Shown piece after piece: positions 16,839 to 24,820 of a stretch of DNA of 64,000 bases (position 1 is the stretch's first letter; each line of letters opens with the position of its first letter). The position numbers and the translations under genes are program-made. Source of the DNA: JBBQKI01 sp038326725 (GTDB lineage: Bacteria > Bacteroidota > Bacteroidia > Flavobacteriales > Flavobacteriaceae); contig JBBQKI010000002.1 of assembly GCA_038326725.1 (NCBI GenBank), forward strand, positions 1-64,000, in the 5' to 3' direction. The notes under the pieces were generated by a model, which did not search any database, was not told the origin of the DNA, and worked only from the letters and a program-made list of their open reading frames with translations.

Positions 16839-16966
16839 CGGGCATCTTCCCCACGGTTGGCATTCCGTTGCCCTTCTTTAGTTATGGCGGATCCGCGCTT
16901 TGGGGGTTTACCGTCCTGCTTTTTATCTTTATAAGTTTGGATAGCCAGAAGCATGTGAATCGGTAG
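16836..16966 (+). pseudogene. Duplicated 3' fragment of rodA (direct repeat, right copy)
   Basis: This 131-bp segment matches the end of rodA (15858-15988) at 124 of 131 positions and contains the same final codons, ending in TAG instead of TAA. It has no start and cannot be expressed as RodA. Most of the 7 differences are third-position or otherwise mild, as if this copy came from the rodA of a related strain, or has diverged since duplication. It marks the right border of the inserted methyltransferase gene. Confidence 0.9.
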
Positions 16967-17268
16967 GGCAAGGGGGTAGCATTTACTGGGGTTGGGGAAG
17001 TTGCTTATTGAGAGTTACCAGCAAGCGTATCAGACCGATACGGCCACCAACAGACGACACATAAAAGCGAAACGAAACAACCTAAAAAAAGCTGACAATT
17101 TCCGCTTTAAATTAAAACAAGCCCACCTAACTTTGCCGACCCAAATTGTTTAAATTTTTTTTCTTACCTATACATTTTAAAAATTAAATTTATGCCTGCC
17201 CGCATTTGCAGATTTGGGTTTGGCCCACCACAAAACCTGCCCCAAAGCAACCCAAAAGAGCCAATTTT
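16967..17268. other. 302-bp intergenic junction at left end of the AT-rich island
   Basis: Contains the left copy of an imperfect 28-bp direct repeat (16981-17008, partner 25037-25064), a short hairpin CGTATC-agacc-GATACG (17026-17042) and an orphan -7-like TAACTTTG at 17128-17135 with no plus-strand gene after it. A 26-codon open frame from ATG 17192 runs into the LysR gene's end and has no family resemblance. I see no gene here. Confidence 0.55.
16981..17008 (+). repeat. Island-flanking direct repeat, left copy
   Basis: ATTTACTGGGGTTGGGGAAG plus TTGCTTAT. The right copy at 25037-25064 differs at 4 of 28 positions and is in the same orientation. The central GGGTTGGGGAAG is identical. It brackets the AT-rich block of eight genes. 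Could be an integration-site remnant or a dispersed repeat. Confidence 0.5.
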
Positions 17269-18192
17269 CTAATATTGTTCATACCAAGAAAATTTATCTT
17301 GCACAATGGTTTTTATTTCTTTATTTAAATGGTCTAAAAATGCAGTTGAAACTGGAGTATGTTTTTTCCCTTTCAGCCATACCAATCTCCAGGTTGTTTT
17401 AATAGGAAGTCCTTTTACAGGTATAATTTGCAATTCCTTATTGTGCAATTCATTTTTAATACCAATTAAAGGCATAATAGAATAACCTAGGCCAGCCAAT
17501 ACAGCCTGTTTGACTGCTTCATTAGAGGAAAGTTCCATTTTTCTCAAAACGGATATTTTATTTTTTTCAATAAAACTTTCCATAGTTTGCCGGGTTCCTG
17601 AGCCTTTTTCTCTGAATATCAATGGCAAGTTTTCAAATATTTCTTTGGTTTTGAGTTCTTTCTTGAATTTTGAACTTACGTTACCTAATAAGTATAATTT
17701 ATTCTGGAGTAAATCTAATTTCTCAATGTTTAGAGTAGTTGGTAAAATAGATACAAGAGCAAAATCAACTTCATTATTTTCTAAGCTCTCTAGTACTTTA
17801 TTTTTATTAGTTACATCCATTAGCAACTCTATACCGTTATGTTCTTTAATGAAAGCAGAAAGAAAATAAGGCATTACATATTTTCCTGTTGAAACTACTG
17901 AAATTTTTAACCTGCCAGTCAATTGACCTTTATAGGCTAACGTTTTATAGTTTATAGCATAGACCTGATTGATAATATTTTCAGCCGCGTCGGCAATCTC
18001 TCTGCCAAAATCTGTTATGTAAATCTTACGACCCACCACTTCTGTGAGTGGAATTTCAAACTGGTTTTGAAAATTTTTAAGCTGAATAGAAACAGCAGGC
18101 TGTGTTAAATGTAACTCTTCCGAAGCCTTTGTAACGCTTTTTGTTTGTACAATTTTTAAGAATATTTGAAGTTGGTTTAAGGTATAATTCAT
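17269..18192 (-). CDS. LysR-family transcriptional regulator (CbbR/CmpR-like)
   Basis: 307 residues: N-terminal winged helix-turn-helix (1-60; TLNQLQIFLKIVQTKSVTKA in part, LTQPAVSIQLKN) and a C-terminal type-2 periplasmic-binding-like effector domain (~90-300). LTQPAVSIQLKNFQ and the ~300-residue length are as in the CbbR/CmpR/CcmR branch, whose members sense carbon-metabolism signals and control inorganic-carbon uptake or fixation genes. Assignment to that branch is inference from motif resemblance and from context: it is divergent from an eight-gene block ending with a bicarbonate transporter. Likely regulates itself and that block through the 94-bp intergenic region. Confidence 0.85.
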   Translation of the reverse strand: MNYTLNQLQIFLKIVQTKSVTKASEELHLTQPAVSIQLKNFQNQFEIPLTEVVGRKIYITDFGREIADAAENIINQVYAINYKTLAYKGQLTGRLKISVVSTGKYVMPYFLSAFIKEHNGIELLMDVTNKNKVLESLENNEVDFALVSILPTTLNIEKLDLLQNKLYLLGNVSSKFKKELKTKEIFENLPLIFREKGSGTRQTMESFIEKNKISVLRKMELSSNEAVKQAVLAGLGYSIMPLIGIKNELHNKELQIIPVKGLPIKTTWRLVWLKGKKHTPVSTAFLDHLNKEIKTIVQDKFSWYEQY

Positions 18193-18286
18193 AAATTTAT
18201 TTTATGGATGACATTACAAAGATATATAAAAACTTATAGATTAAGATTGCCACTTTTGCAGTGATAAAAATCTAAATCTAAATAAA
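18193..18286. promoter_or_regulatory. Divergent LysR/icd promoter region with LysR-box-like dyad
   Basis: On the minus strand TATCTTTG (18217-18224) fits the -7 consensus for the LysR gene, 24 bp before its ATG. On the plus strand CACTTTTG (18251-18258) is one base from the consensus, 28 bp before the icd ATG. Between them CTTATAGATTAAG (18233-18245) is a dyad (CTTA/TAAG) of the T-N11-A size typical of LysR binding sites. The layout suits control of both directions by one LysR-bound site. Confidence 0.5.
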
Positions 18287-19723
18287 ATGACAAAAATAAC
18301 AGTGGCAAAAGGAGATGGCATTGGACCTGAAATAATGGAAGCCACATTGGAAATAATTTTAGCAGCTGGGGCTAAAATTGAAATTGAAGAAATTGAAGTT
18401 GGAGAAAAGGTTTATCTCGCTGGCAATACATCTGGCATTTCCGCGACATCTTGGGAAACAATTACAAAAAACAAAATTTTTTTGAAAGCTCCTATTACCA
18501 CACCACAAGGTGGAGGTTATAAAAGTTTGAATGTAACCACACGAAAATTTCTGGGTCTTTATTCCAACGTTCGTCCTTGTATGAGTTTTCACCCTTTTGT
18601 TAGCACAAAGCATCCTGTTATGGATATTGTTATTGTTAGAGAAAATGAAGAAGATTTATATGCAGGTATAGAACATCAACAAACAGATGAAGTAGTACAA
18701 TGCTTGAAACTGATTAGTCGCCCCGGATGCGAAAAAATCGTGCGTTATGCTTTTGAATATGCGAAGCAGCAAAACAGAAAAAAAGTCACCTGCTTTACCA
18801 AAGACAATATTATGAAACAGACAGATGGTTTGTTTCACCAAGTGTTTGACGAAATAGCAAAGGAATATCCTGAAATTGAAAACGAACATTGGATAATTGA
18901 TATTGGTGCTGCTAAAATGGCTGATACACCTGAAGCATTTGATGTACTTGTTATGCCTAATTTATATGGCGATATTCTTTCAGATATTGCCGCTCAAATA
19001 ACTGGATCAGTTGGGTTGGCAGGCTCTGCAAATATAGGTGAAGAGTGTGCGATGTTTGAAGCCATTCACGGTTCTGCCCCACGAAGAGCCGGGCAGAATG
19101 TAGCTAATCCATCGGGCTTATTACAAGGTGCCATTATGATGCTAAATCATATCGGACAAACAGACACTGCTGAAAAAGTGCAAAATGCCTGGTTAAAAAC
19201 TATTGAAGCAGGGACGCATACCTATGACATTTTTAAAGATGGAACAAGTAAAGAAAAAGTTGGGACAAAGGAATTTGCGAAAGCAGTTATTGCAAATCTT
19301 GGTCAAAAACCAACTATACTTAAACCAGTTGTGTATGCCAACAATGCAGCTTTGAGTTTGCCTAAATATAAACGTAAACCTGCTGCCAGTAAACAACTGG
19401 TAGGAGTGGATGTGTTTGTGCACTGGATCGAAAACGACCCTAATGAACTGGCAAATAAATTAAAAAGGATTGAAAATAGTGGAATTAAACTTACAATGAT
19501 TACTAACAGAGGGATAAAAGTTTGGCCGGATGGCTTTAAAGAAACATTTTGCACAGACCATTGGAGATGCCGATTCAAACCCAATGAAGGCAATAAAATA
19601 ACTAAAGGGAGCATCATTGAACTTTTGAAAAATGCCTTAAATGAAAATATTGACACCATTAAAACAGAAAACCTCTATGAATTTGATGGCAAATCAGCAT
19701 ATTCATTAGGACAAGGGCAATAG
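18287..19723 (+). CDS. icd: NADP-dependent isocitrate dehydrogenase, Thermus-type
   Basis: 478 residues. The catalytic core (~1-335) has GDGIGPEIM, the substrate loop SLNVTTRKFLGLYSNVRPC (part), RENEEDLYAGIEH, the conserved Lys/Asp region MPNLYGDILSDIAAQ, and the cofactor motif EAIHGSAPRRAGQNVANP. A further ~140 C-terminal residues (HWIENDPNELANKL..., ending YSLGQGQ) correspond to the extra domain of the Thermus-type enzymes. The reaction is isocitrate + NADP+ to 2-oxoglutarate + CO2 + NADPH, reversible at high CO2. It is first in the operon-like block to SbtA (72 bp to the next gene). Flavobacteria commonly also carry a monomeric IDH, so this may be a second isozyme; the genome would show. 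Confidence 0.92.
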   Translation: MTKITVAKGDGIGPEIMEATLEIILAAGAKIEIEEIEVGEKVYLAGNTSGISATSWETITKNKIFLKAPITTPQGGGYKSLNVTTRKFLGLYSNVRPCMSFHPFVSTKHPVMDIVIVRENEEDLYAGIEHQQTDEVVQCLKLISRPGCEKIVRYAFEYAKQQNRKKVTCFTKDNIMKQTDGLFHQVFDEIAKEYPEIENEHWIIDIGAAKMADTPEAFDVLVMPNLYGDILSDIAAQITGSVGLAGSANIGEECAMFEAIHGSAPRRAGQNVANPSGLLQGAIMMLNHIGQTDTAEKVQNAWLKTIEAGTHTYDIFKDGTSKEKVGTKEFAKAVIANLGQKPTILKPVVYANNAALSLPKYKRKPAASKQLVGVDVFVHWIENDPNELANKLKRIENSGIKLTMITNRGIKVWPDGFKETFCTDHWRCRFKPNEGNKITKGSIIELLKNALNENIDTIKTENLYEFDGKSAYSLGQGQ

Positions 19724-19795
19724 ATAAAAAATATACCGAAATGATTTTTTAAGTGGTGCTTTTGCCTCTTATCAATTTTCTAAATCAAACGCGTA

Positions 19796-20089
19796 ATGAA
19801 ATATCAACAAACATTTAAATTTATCGATGGCGATTTTTCATCAAAAGAAGGTCGTGAAATATTGCAAAGTGTATTCTCTAGTAAAATACAATTTCATCAA
19901 ATAAAAAATTTCAGTTCACAAGAACGCTTTGGAGAGGAAGATATAACTGCTTTAAAAAGAATTCCTCAACTTAAAAAAAGTTTAGATGAAATTTTAAAAA
20001 TGATCGAATCTGCCGAAAAGAAGGGCGAAAAGCTTGAGATAAAATCGGAGATAGAAATAAGTTTTATTAAGCAAACTAAAAATGTTTAA
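19796..20089 (+). CDS. Conserved hypothetical small protein (island operon)
   Basis: 97 residues, soluble, no signal. Begins MKYQQTFKFIDGDFSSKEG, has a central QIKNFSSQERFGEED motif and a C-terminal lysine/glutamate-rich helix (KKSLDEILKMIESAEKKGEK). I recognise no named family. Its 3' end overlaps the DUF6671 gene by 8 bp, so the two are translationally coupled. Function unknown; probably an accessory of the same module. Confidence 0.7.
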   Translation: MKYQQTFKFIDGDFSSKEGREILQSVFSSKIQFHQIKNFSSQERFGEEDITALKRIPQLKKSLDEILKMIESAEKKGEKLEIKSEIEISFIKQTKNV

Positions 20090-20918
20090 AGGCAGAAGTT
20101 TACTTGTCGCCACCAAGCATAATAAAGAAAAAGTGATTGCCCCTGTTTTAGAAAAAGAACTTGGCGTAAAGTGCATCGTTTCTTTAAACTTTGATACAGA
20201 TGAACTAGGCACATTTACGGGAGAAGTTGAAAGAAAAGATGACCCAATTACAACAGCAAGAAACAAGTGTCTACTTGCTATGAAAATAGAAAATTGTGAT
20301 ATGGCCATTGCCAGTGAAGGTTCTTTTGGTCCTCATCCAACTATTTTCTTTGTGCATGCCGATGATGAGTTTTTGCTTTTTATTGACAAGAAAAACGACT
20401 TGGAAATAATTGTTCGCGAATTAAGTACCGAAACCAATTTTAATGCGGCAGAAATAAAATCAGAAAAAGAATTAATAGATTTTGCTAATGCAGCTCAATT
20501 TCCTTCACACGGCTTGATCCTTAGAAAGAATAAAGAAGATTATGCTGAAATTAGAAAGGGCATAACGGATTGGGATATTTTGTTAGATGTATATCATCAA
20601 TTCCACAATACCGATGGGAAAGCATATGTAGAAACAGATATGCGGGCAATGTATAACCCATCCCGAATGAAAGTTATTGAAAAAGCTACTCAAAAATTGG
20701 TCAATAAAATCAATTCTAATTGCTCACAATGCAGTGCACCAGGCTTTGGAATTACAGAAGCTAAACCAGGACTGCCTTGTGAGTTGTGCGGTTTCCCAAC
20801 ACGCTCAACCTTAAGCTATATTTATAAGTGTCAGAAATGTGATTTCAGTAATGAAGTAAAATATCCATCTGGGATAACTAAAGAAGACCCTATGTATTGT
20901 GATCTATGTAACCCTTAA
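20082..20918 (+). CDS. DUF6671 family protein with C-terminal zinc ribbon
   Basis: 278 residues. The N-terminal ~200 residues match DUF6671 (VATKHNKEKVIAPVLEKELG, TGEVERKDDPITTARNKC, ASEGSFGPHPTIFF, each in part). The last ~50 residues hold four CxxC pairs: CSQC, CELC, CQKC and CDLC, as in rubredoxin-like or zinc-ribbon modules that bind one or two Zn2+. Function not known. The next gene (Sua5-type) starts 3 bp after its stop. Soluble, cytoplasmic. Confidence 0.82.
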   Translation: MFKGRSLLVATKHNKEKVIAPVLEKELGVKCIVSLNFDTDELGTFTGEVERKDDPITTARNKCLLAMKIENCDMAIASEGSFGPHPTIFFVHADDEFLLFIDKKNDLEIIVRELSTETNFNAAEIKSEKELIDFANAAQFPSHGLILRKNKEDYAEIRKGITDWDILLDVYHQFHNTDGKAYVETDMRAMYNPSRMKVIEKATQKLVNKINSNCSQCSAPGFGITEAKPGLPCELCGFPTRSTLSYIYKCQKCDFSNEVKYPSGITKEDPMYCDLCNP

Positions 20919-20921
20919 ATA

Positions 20922-21881
20922 ATGATTAGCAATAACATACATTTAGCCGCAACTATTTTAAAAGAGGATGGAATCATTGGCTTTCCCACAGAAACTGTTT
21001 ATGGGTTAGCAGGAAATATTTTTAGCGAAAAAGCAATTAGAGCAATATATCATATTAAACAACGGCCTCTTTACAATCCATTAATTGTTCATATAAAAAG
21101 TATTGAAGATTTAAAAAAGATAGCAGTAGAAATACCGCCTATCGCAATTAAATTGGCCAATAGCTTTTGGCCTGGTCCATTAACATTGTTGCTTAAAAAA
21201 AATGCTTCAATACCAGATTTAGTTACATCAGGCAAACCAACCGTAGCCGTAAGAATGCCCAATCATTCAATCGCTTTAGCTCTTTTGAACCTACTTGATT
21301 TTCCTTTAGCGGCTCCTAGTGCAAACCCGTTTGGAATGATTAGCCCTACTAAAGCACAACACGTTGATGACTATTTTAAAACTAAAATAAAAATGGTTCT
21401 TGATGGTGGTATTTGCGAAACTGGAATTGAATCAACCATCATTGGATTTAATAATAATAAAGTTGTCGTTTATAGACTTGGAGGTGTTTCAATTGAGGAA
21501 ATAAAAAGTATTGCTGGCGAAGTTACATTGTTCAATAAAAATGATAAAGCACCAGAAGCACCCGGTATGCTTTTAAAACACTATGCGCCTGCTACTCCAT
21601 TGATTTTTACTGACAACATTGAAAAATATATCCATCAATTTAAAGATAAAAAAATTGGACTCTTGCTTTTTAATAAAGTTATTGATAATGTCCCAAAAAA
21701 TTGTGTCCAACAGGTATTATCATCTAAAGAAAACTTAAAAGAAGCTGCAGCAAAGCTATATGATACACTACTCCAATTAGACAAAATGAATCTGCAGATT
21801 ATCATAGCAGAACGATTTCCGGAAGAAGGGTTAGGAAGTGTAATTAATGATAAACTAACCAGAGCAGCTATAAAGAAGTAA
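20922..21881 (+). CDS. L-threonylcarbamoyladenylate synthase (Sua5/TsaC family)
   Basis: 319 residues: YrdC/TsaC domain (~1-205; DGIIGFPTETVYGLAG, KQRPLYNPLIVH, SFWPGPLTLLL, PLAAPSANPFGMISPT, ESTIIGF) plus a Sua5-type C-terminal domain (~220-319; PGMLLKHYAPATPL). Makes threonylcarbamoyl-AMP from L-threonine, ATP and bicarbonate, the first step of tRNA t6A37 synthesis. In this block it is one of the enzymes that uses bicarbonate. The rest of the genome may carry a housekeeping copy; the present one is in the AT-rich island between DUF6671 and dihydroorotase genes. Confidence 0.93.
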   Translation: MISNNIHLAATILKEDGIIGFPTETVYGLAGNIFSEKAIRAIYHIKQRPLYNPLIVHIKSIEDLKKIAVEIPPIAIKLANSFWPGPLTLLLKKNASIPDLVTSGKPTVAVRMPNHSIALALLNLLDFPLAAPSANPFGMISPTKAQHVDDYFKTKIKMVLDGGICETGIESTIIGFNNNKVVVYRLGGVSIEEIKSIAGEVTLFNKNDKAPEAPGMLLKHYAPATPLIFTDNIEKYIHQFKDKKIGLLLFNKVIDNVPKNCVQQVLSSKENLKEAAAKLYDTLLQLDKMNLQIIIAERFPEEGLGSVINDKLTRAAIKK

Positions 21882-21883
21882 CT

Positions 21884-23227
21884 ATGAAAACATGTATAAA
21901 GAACGCCACCATTATAAATGAAGGCAAATCTTTTATTGCAGATGTTTTAATTGAAGGAAATAGAATAGAAAAAATTTCTTCCGAAATAAATGCTAAAAAC
22001 GCAAACATACTTGTTGCTGATCATCTTTATTTAATACCAGGCATAATTGACGACCAAGTTCATTTTCGTGAGCCTGGGCTAACACACAAAGGAACTATTC
22101 ATTCAGAATCAAAAGCTGCAATTGCCGGTGGCATTACCTCCTTTATGGATATGCCTAATACTATTCCTAACACACTTACTCAGGAATTATTGGAAGAAAA
22201 ATATGCCATTGCTGCAAAAAGGTCATTAGCTAATTATTCCTTTTTTATGGGAATAAATAAAGACAATTTAGAAGAAGCCTTAAAAACAGATACTGAGAAT
22301 GTTTGTGGTATTACAGATGATGGATTGTATTTCAATAATGAGGAAGGAATTTTAGCAAACTATCCGGAATATCTTGAAAAACTTTTTTCGAGAAGCGAAA
22401 CTCTCATTGCTTTACATAGTGAAAACGATTCTATCATCAGAAGGAATACAGATAGATATCGCAAGATTTACTGCGACGATATCCCCTTTAAGTATCACGC
22501 ACTAATTAGGAGCGAAGAGGCATGTGTAAATGCTACAAAAAGTGTATTGGATATAGCAAGAAAGCACAATAACAGGCTTCATTTATTTCATATTTCCACT
22601 TTAGCCGAGGCAAATTTATTGGATTATAAAATACCTGTAAACCAGAAACGAATTACCACTGAAGCTTGCGTTCACCATCTTTGGTTTTCTGATAAAGATT
22701 ATGAACGGCTCGGCGCTAAAATTAAATGGAATCCATCTGTAAAAACGGTAAAAGATAAAGAAGGCCTTCTATCTGCATTATTGGAAAACAAACTAGATGT
22801 TATTGCAACTGACCACGCACCGCACAGTATAGAAGAAAAGAGTGGCAATTATTTTAAAGCACTATCAGGAGGTCCTTTGGTCCAGCACGCTTTACCTGCT
22901 ATGCTTGAATTGTTTCATCAAGGCAAAATTAGTTTAGAAAAAATAGTAGAAAAAATGTGTCATAATGTTGCTGAGATTTACAGAATTAAAGAACGAGGTT
23001 ATATTAGAGAAGGATACTACGCTGACTTGGTTTTAATGGATTTAAATAATCCCTGGAAAGTGAATACTGAAAATATTTTATATAAATGCAAATGGTCGCC
23101 ATTTGAGAATCAATTGTTCAGTAGCAAAATTGTAAAAACATTTGTAAATGGAAATTTGGTTTATAATAACGGCACCTTTAATGAAACTTATAAGGGTAGT
23201 AGACTAAAATTTTCAAAAATTAGATAA
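21884..23227 (+). CDS. pyrC: Dihydroorotase (class I type, Bacteroidota form)
   Basis: 447 residues. Amidohydrolase motifs: PGIIDDQVHFREPG (~50-65), AIAGGITSFMDMPNT, the C-terminal ATDHAPHSIEEKSG (~307-320) with the catalytic Asp, and GGPLVQHALPAML. The usual metal-binding HxH is QxH here (DQVHFR), a variant I associate with Bacteroidota dihydroorotases; the second His and the Asp are kept. Reaction: N-carbamoyl-aspartate to dihydroorotate in pyrimidine synthesis, whose carbamoyl carbon comes from bicarbonate. Starts 2 bp after the Sua5 gene. May be an accessory paralogue of a housekeeping pyrC. Confidence 0.9.
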   Translation: MKTCIKNATIINEGKSFIADVLIEGNRIEKISSEINAKNANILVADHLYLIPGIIDDQVHFREPGLTHKGTIHSESKAAIAGGITSFMDMPNTIPNTLTQELLEEKYAIAAKRSLANYSFFMGINKDNLEEALKTDTENVCGITDDGLYFNNEEGILANYPEYLEKLFSRSETLIALHSENDSIIRRNTDRYRKIYCDDIPFKYHALIRSEEACVNATKSVLDIARKHNNRLHLFHISTLAEANLLDYKIPVNQKRITTEACVHHLWFSDKDYERLGAKIKWNPSVKTVKDKEGLLSALLENKLDVIATDHAPHSIEEKSGNYFKALSGGPLVQHALPAMLELFHQGKISLEKIVEKMCHNVAEIYRIKERGYIREGYYADLVLMDLNNPWKVNTENILYKCKWSPFENQLFSSKIVKTFVNGNLVYNNGTFNETYKGSRLKFSKIR

Positions 23228-23229
23228 AC

Positions 23230-23736
23230 ATGTTACCAAAACCATTCATTGTGTGTCCATTCTCCTGCATGAAGTCCTTTTTAGAGAAAAAATACATGAC
23301 GGATATATTCTTTCTAACCTTTTCTGGTGCTGTATTTAAACATCAAGCATTCGAGTATTTATCAGTAGTAAAAGACTTTATTGTTCAAGAAGATATAAAA
23401 AAAAAAGTATATCGTAAATGAACTTCATGCAAGCTTATTAATAGAGTGATTAATAAAAATAAATTAGTTGGGTTATTATCTGAAATAGCAATGGAAGAGT
23501 TGAATATCGAACATTATTTCACCCATTTCAAAGATCAACGTTTTTTAAATCAACAATACATATTAGCTGAATTAAATATTAAAAAGCAAGCAAATGAACT
23601 TATGAATTCCAAATTATTTGAAAGTTATATTTCTGAATTTACTTTAGAAATAAAAGGTCTCATTACTTCAAAAGATAAAGATATATTTAAGGAAATACCA
23701 ATCGAAAAAAGCAATAACAAAATTTATGAATTATAA
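23230..23736 (+). pseudogene. Beta-carbonic-anhydrase-like protein, frame disrupted
   Basis: As sequenced there are two pieces in the same frame, 23230-23421 (63 aa) and 23422/23446-23736 (96 aa from GTG 23446), separated by TGA at 23419-23421. Removing one A from the A10 tract at 23397-23406 and adding one base after 23421 joins them into a ~168-residue protein whose junction reads KKYIVN(D/E)TSCKLINRVINKN. Its order matches the beta-CA fold: FIVCPFSC at the CxDxR site, DIFFLTFSGAV at the usual 'FVVRNAGN' strand, and YIVN(D/E)TSC at the HxxC site. The catalytic Asp/Arg pair and the zinc His are not conserved; the two Cys are. So it is either a sequencing artefact, a phase-variable frame or a pseudogene, of an already degenerate CA relative. 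Ends 11 bp inside sbtA. Confidence 0.55.
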
Positions 23737-24688
23737 CTTACTCCTCGAAAACTTAACAAACCCGGCATTACTTTTTTTTGTACTTGGCATTATTGCTGTT
23801 TATTTAAAAAGTGATTTGGAAATCCCCCCTAATTCTTCCAAATTTATTTCGCTTTACCTTTTATTTGCCATAGGATTTAAGGGTGGCCAAGAATTATCTC
23901 ACGAGACATTTACAAGCGAAATTGGATGGTCTATGTTATTTGGAATGTTTATTTCATTAGTTATTCCTCTTTATACGTTCTTTATTTTGAAAAGTAGACT
24001 GAATGTCTATGATGCCGGTGCAATAGCCGCCGCTTATGGGTCAGTAAGTGCAGTAACTTTTGTTACCGCGGTTTCTTATCTTGAATCTCTAGAAATGAGT
24101 GTTCAGGGTCATATGGTCGCCATTATGGCTTTAATGGAATCTCCCGCAATTATCATAGGGCTAGTGCTTGTTTCACTTTTTAATAAGGATGACAGTGAAA
24201 AAATAAAGAAACGAATTGCGATTAAACATTCTATTACCAATGGTAGTGTATTGCTTATTCTTGGAAGTTTAATTATCGGCTATTTAGCTAGTGCAGAACA
24301 AGCACAAGGAATTAAACCTTTTACCAATGACCTGTTTAAAGGGTTTTTGGCAATTTTTTTATTGGACTTGGGAATTACCAGTGGCAAAAAGTTAAAGGCC
24401 TTCTTCTCATTCGGATGGTTTCCATTAATTTTTGCAATCTTAATTCCATTGGTTAACGGAAGTATTATTGCAGTATTAAGTTCGGTTGTAACCGAAGATG
24501 TTACCAATCGATTTATGTTTGCAATTTTGGCTGCAAGTGCTTCTTACATTGCAGTTCCTGCTGCTATGAAAATATCTTTGTCTAAAGCAAACCCCGGACT
24601 TTTCTTGCCAATGGCTCTTGCTGTAACCTTCCCAATAAATATCACAATAGGAATGCCTCTTTATTTTCTTATAGCTCAAAATACCTAA
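23726..24688 (+). CDS. sbtA: SbtA-type sodium-dependent bicarbonate transporter
   Basis: 320 residues with ten predicted membrane helices in two inverted halves. Motifs of the SbtA family are visible: FAIGFKGGQEL (~50-60), AAAYGSVSAVTFVTA, MALMESPAIIIG, FLLDLGITSGKKL, and AASASYIAVPAAMK. Imports HCO3- with Na+ across the inner membrane. The start ATG lies inside the end of the CA-like gene, a translationally coupled arrangement. The usual partner SbtB (PII-like) is not adjacent. Last gene of the inorganic-carbon block. Confidence 0.92.
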   Translation: MNYNLLLENLTNPALLFFVLGIIAVYLKSDLEIPPNSSKFISLYLLFAIGFKGGQELSHETFTSEIGWSMLFGMFISLVIPLYTFFILKSRLNVYDAGAIAAAYGSVSAVTFVTAVSYLESLEMSVQGHMVAIMALMESPAIIIGLVLVSLFNKDDSEKIKKRIAIKHSITNGSVLLILGSLIIGYLASAEQAQGIKPFTNDLFKGFLAIFLLDLGITSGKKLKAFFSFGWFPLIFAILIPLVNGSIIAVLSSVVTEDVTNRFMFAILAASASYIAVPAAMKISLSKANPGLFLPMALAVTFPINITIGMPLYFLIAQNT

Positions 24689-24820
24689 ATATGCACGGAT
24701 AGTTAATGCACAAGTGTAAGCACATTTATTTGCCGATTTTGTTTGTTTTTCAACGGCATTCATGTTTTCGAATTGCAAACCTACAACCTCCCCCTCTCCA
24801 AAAAATTGTTCATTAAATTA

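Noticed and set aside
16054..16840. CGTTATC near the start and GATAACG at the end of the inserted methyltransferase gene, as possible terminal inverted repeats.
   Set aside because: Only 7 bp, with no transposase; likely chance. The longer rodA direct repeat explains the borders better.
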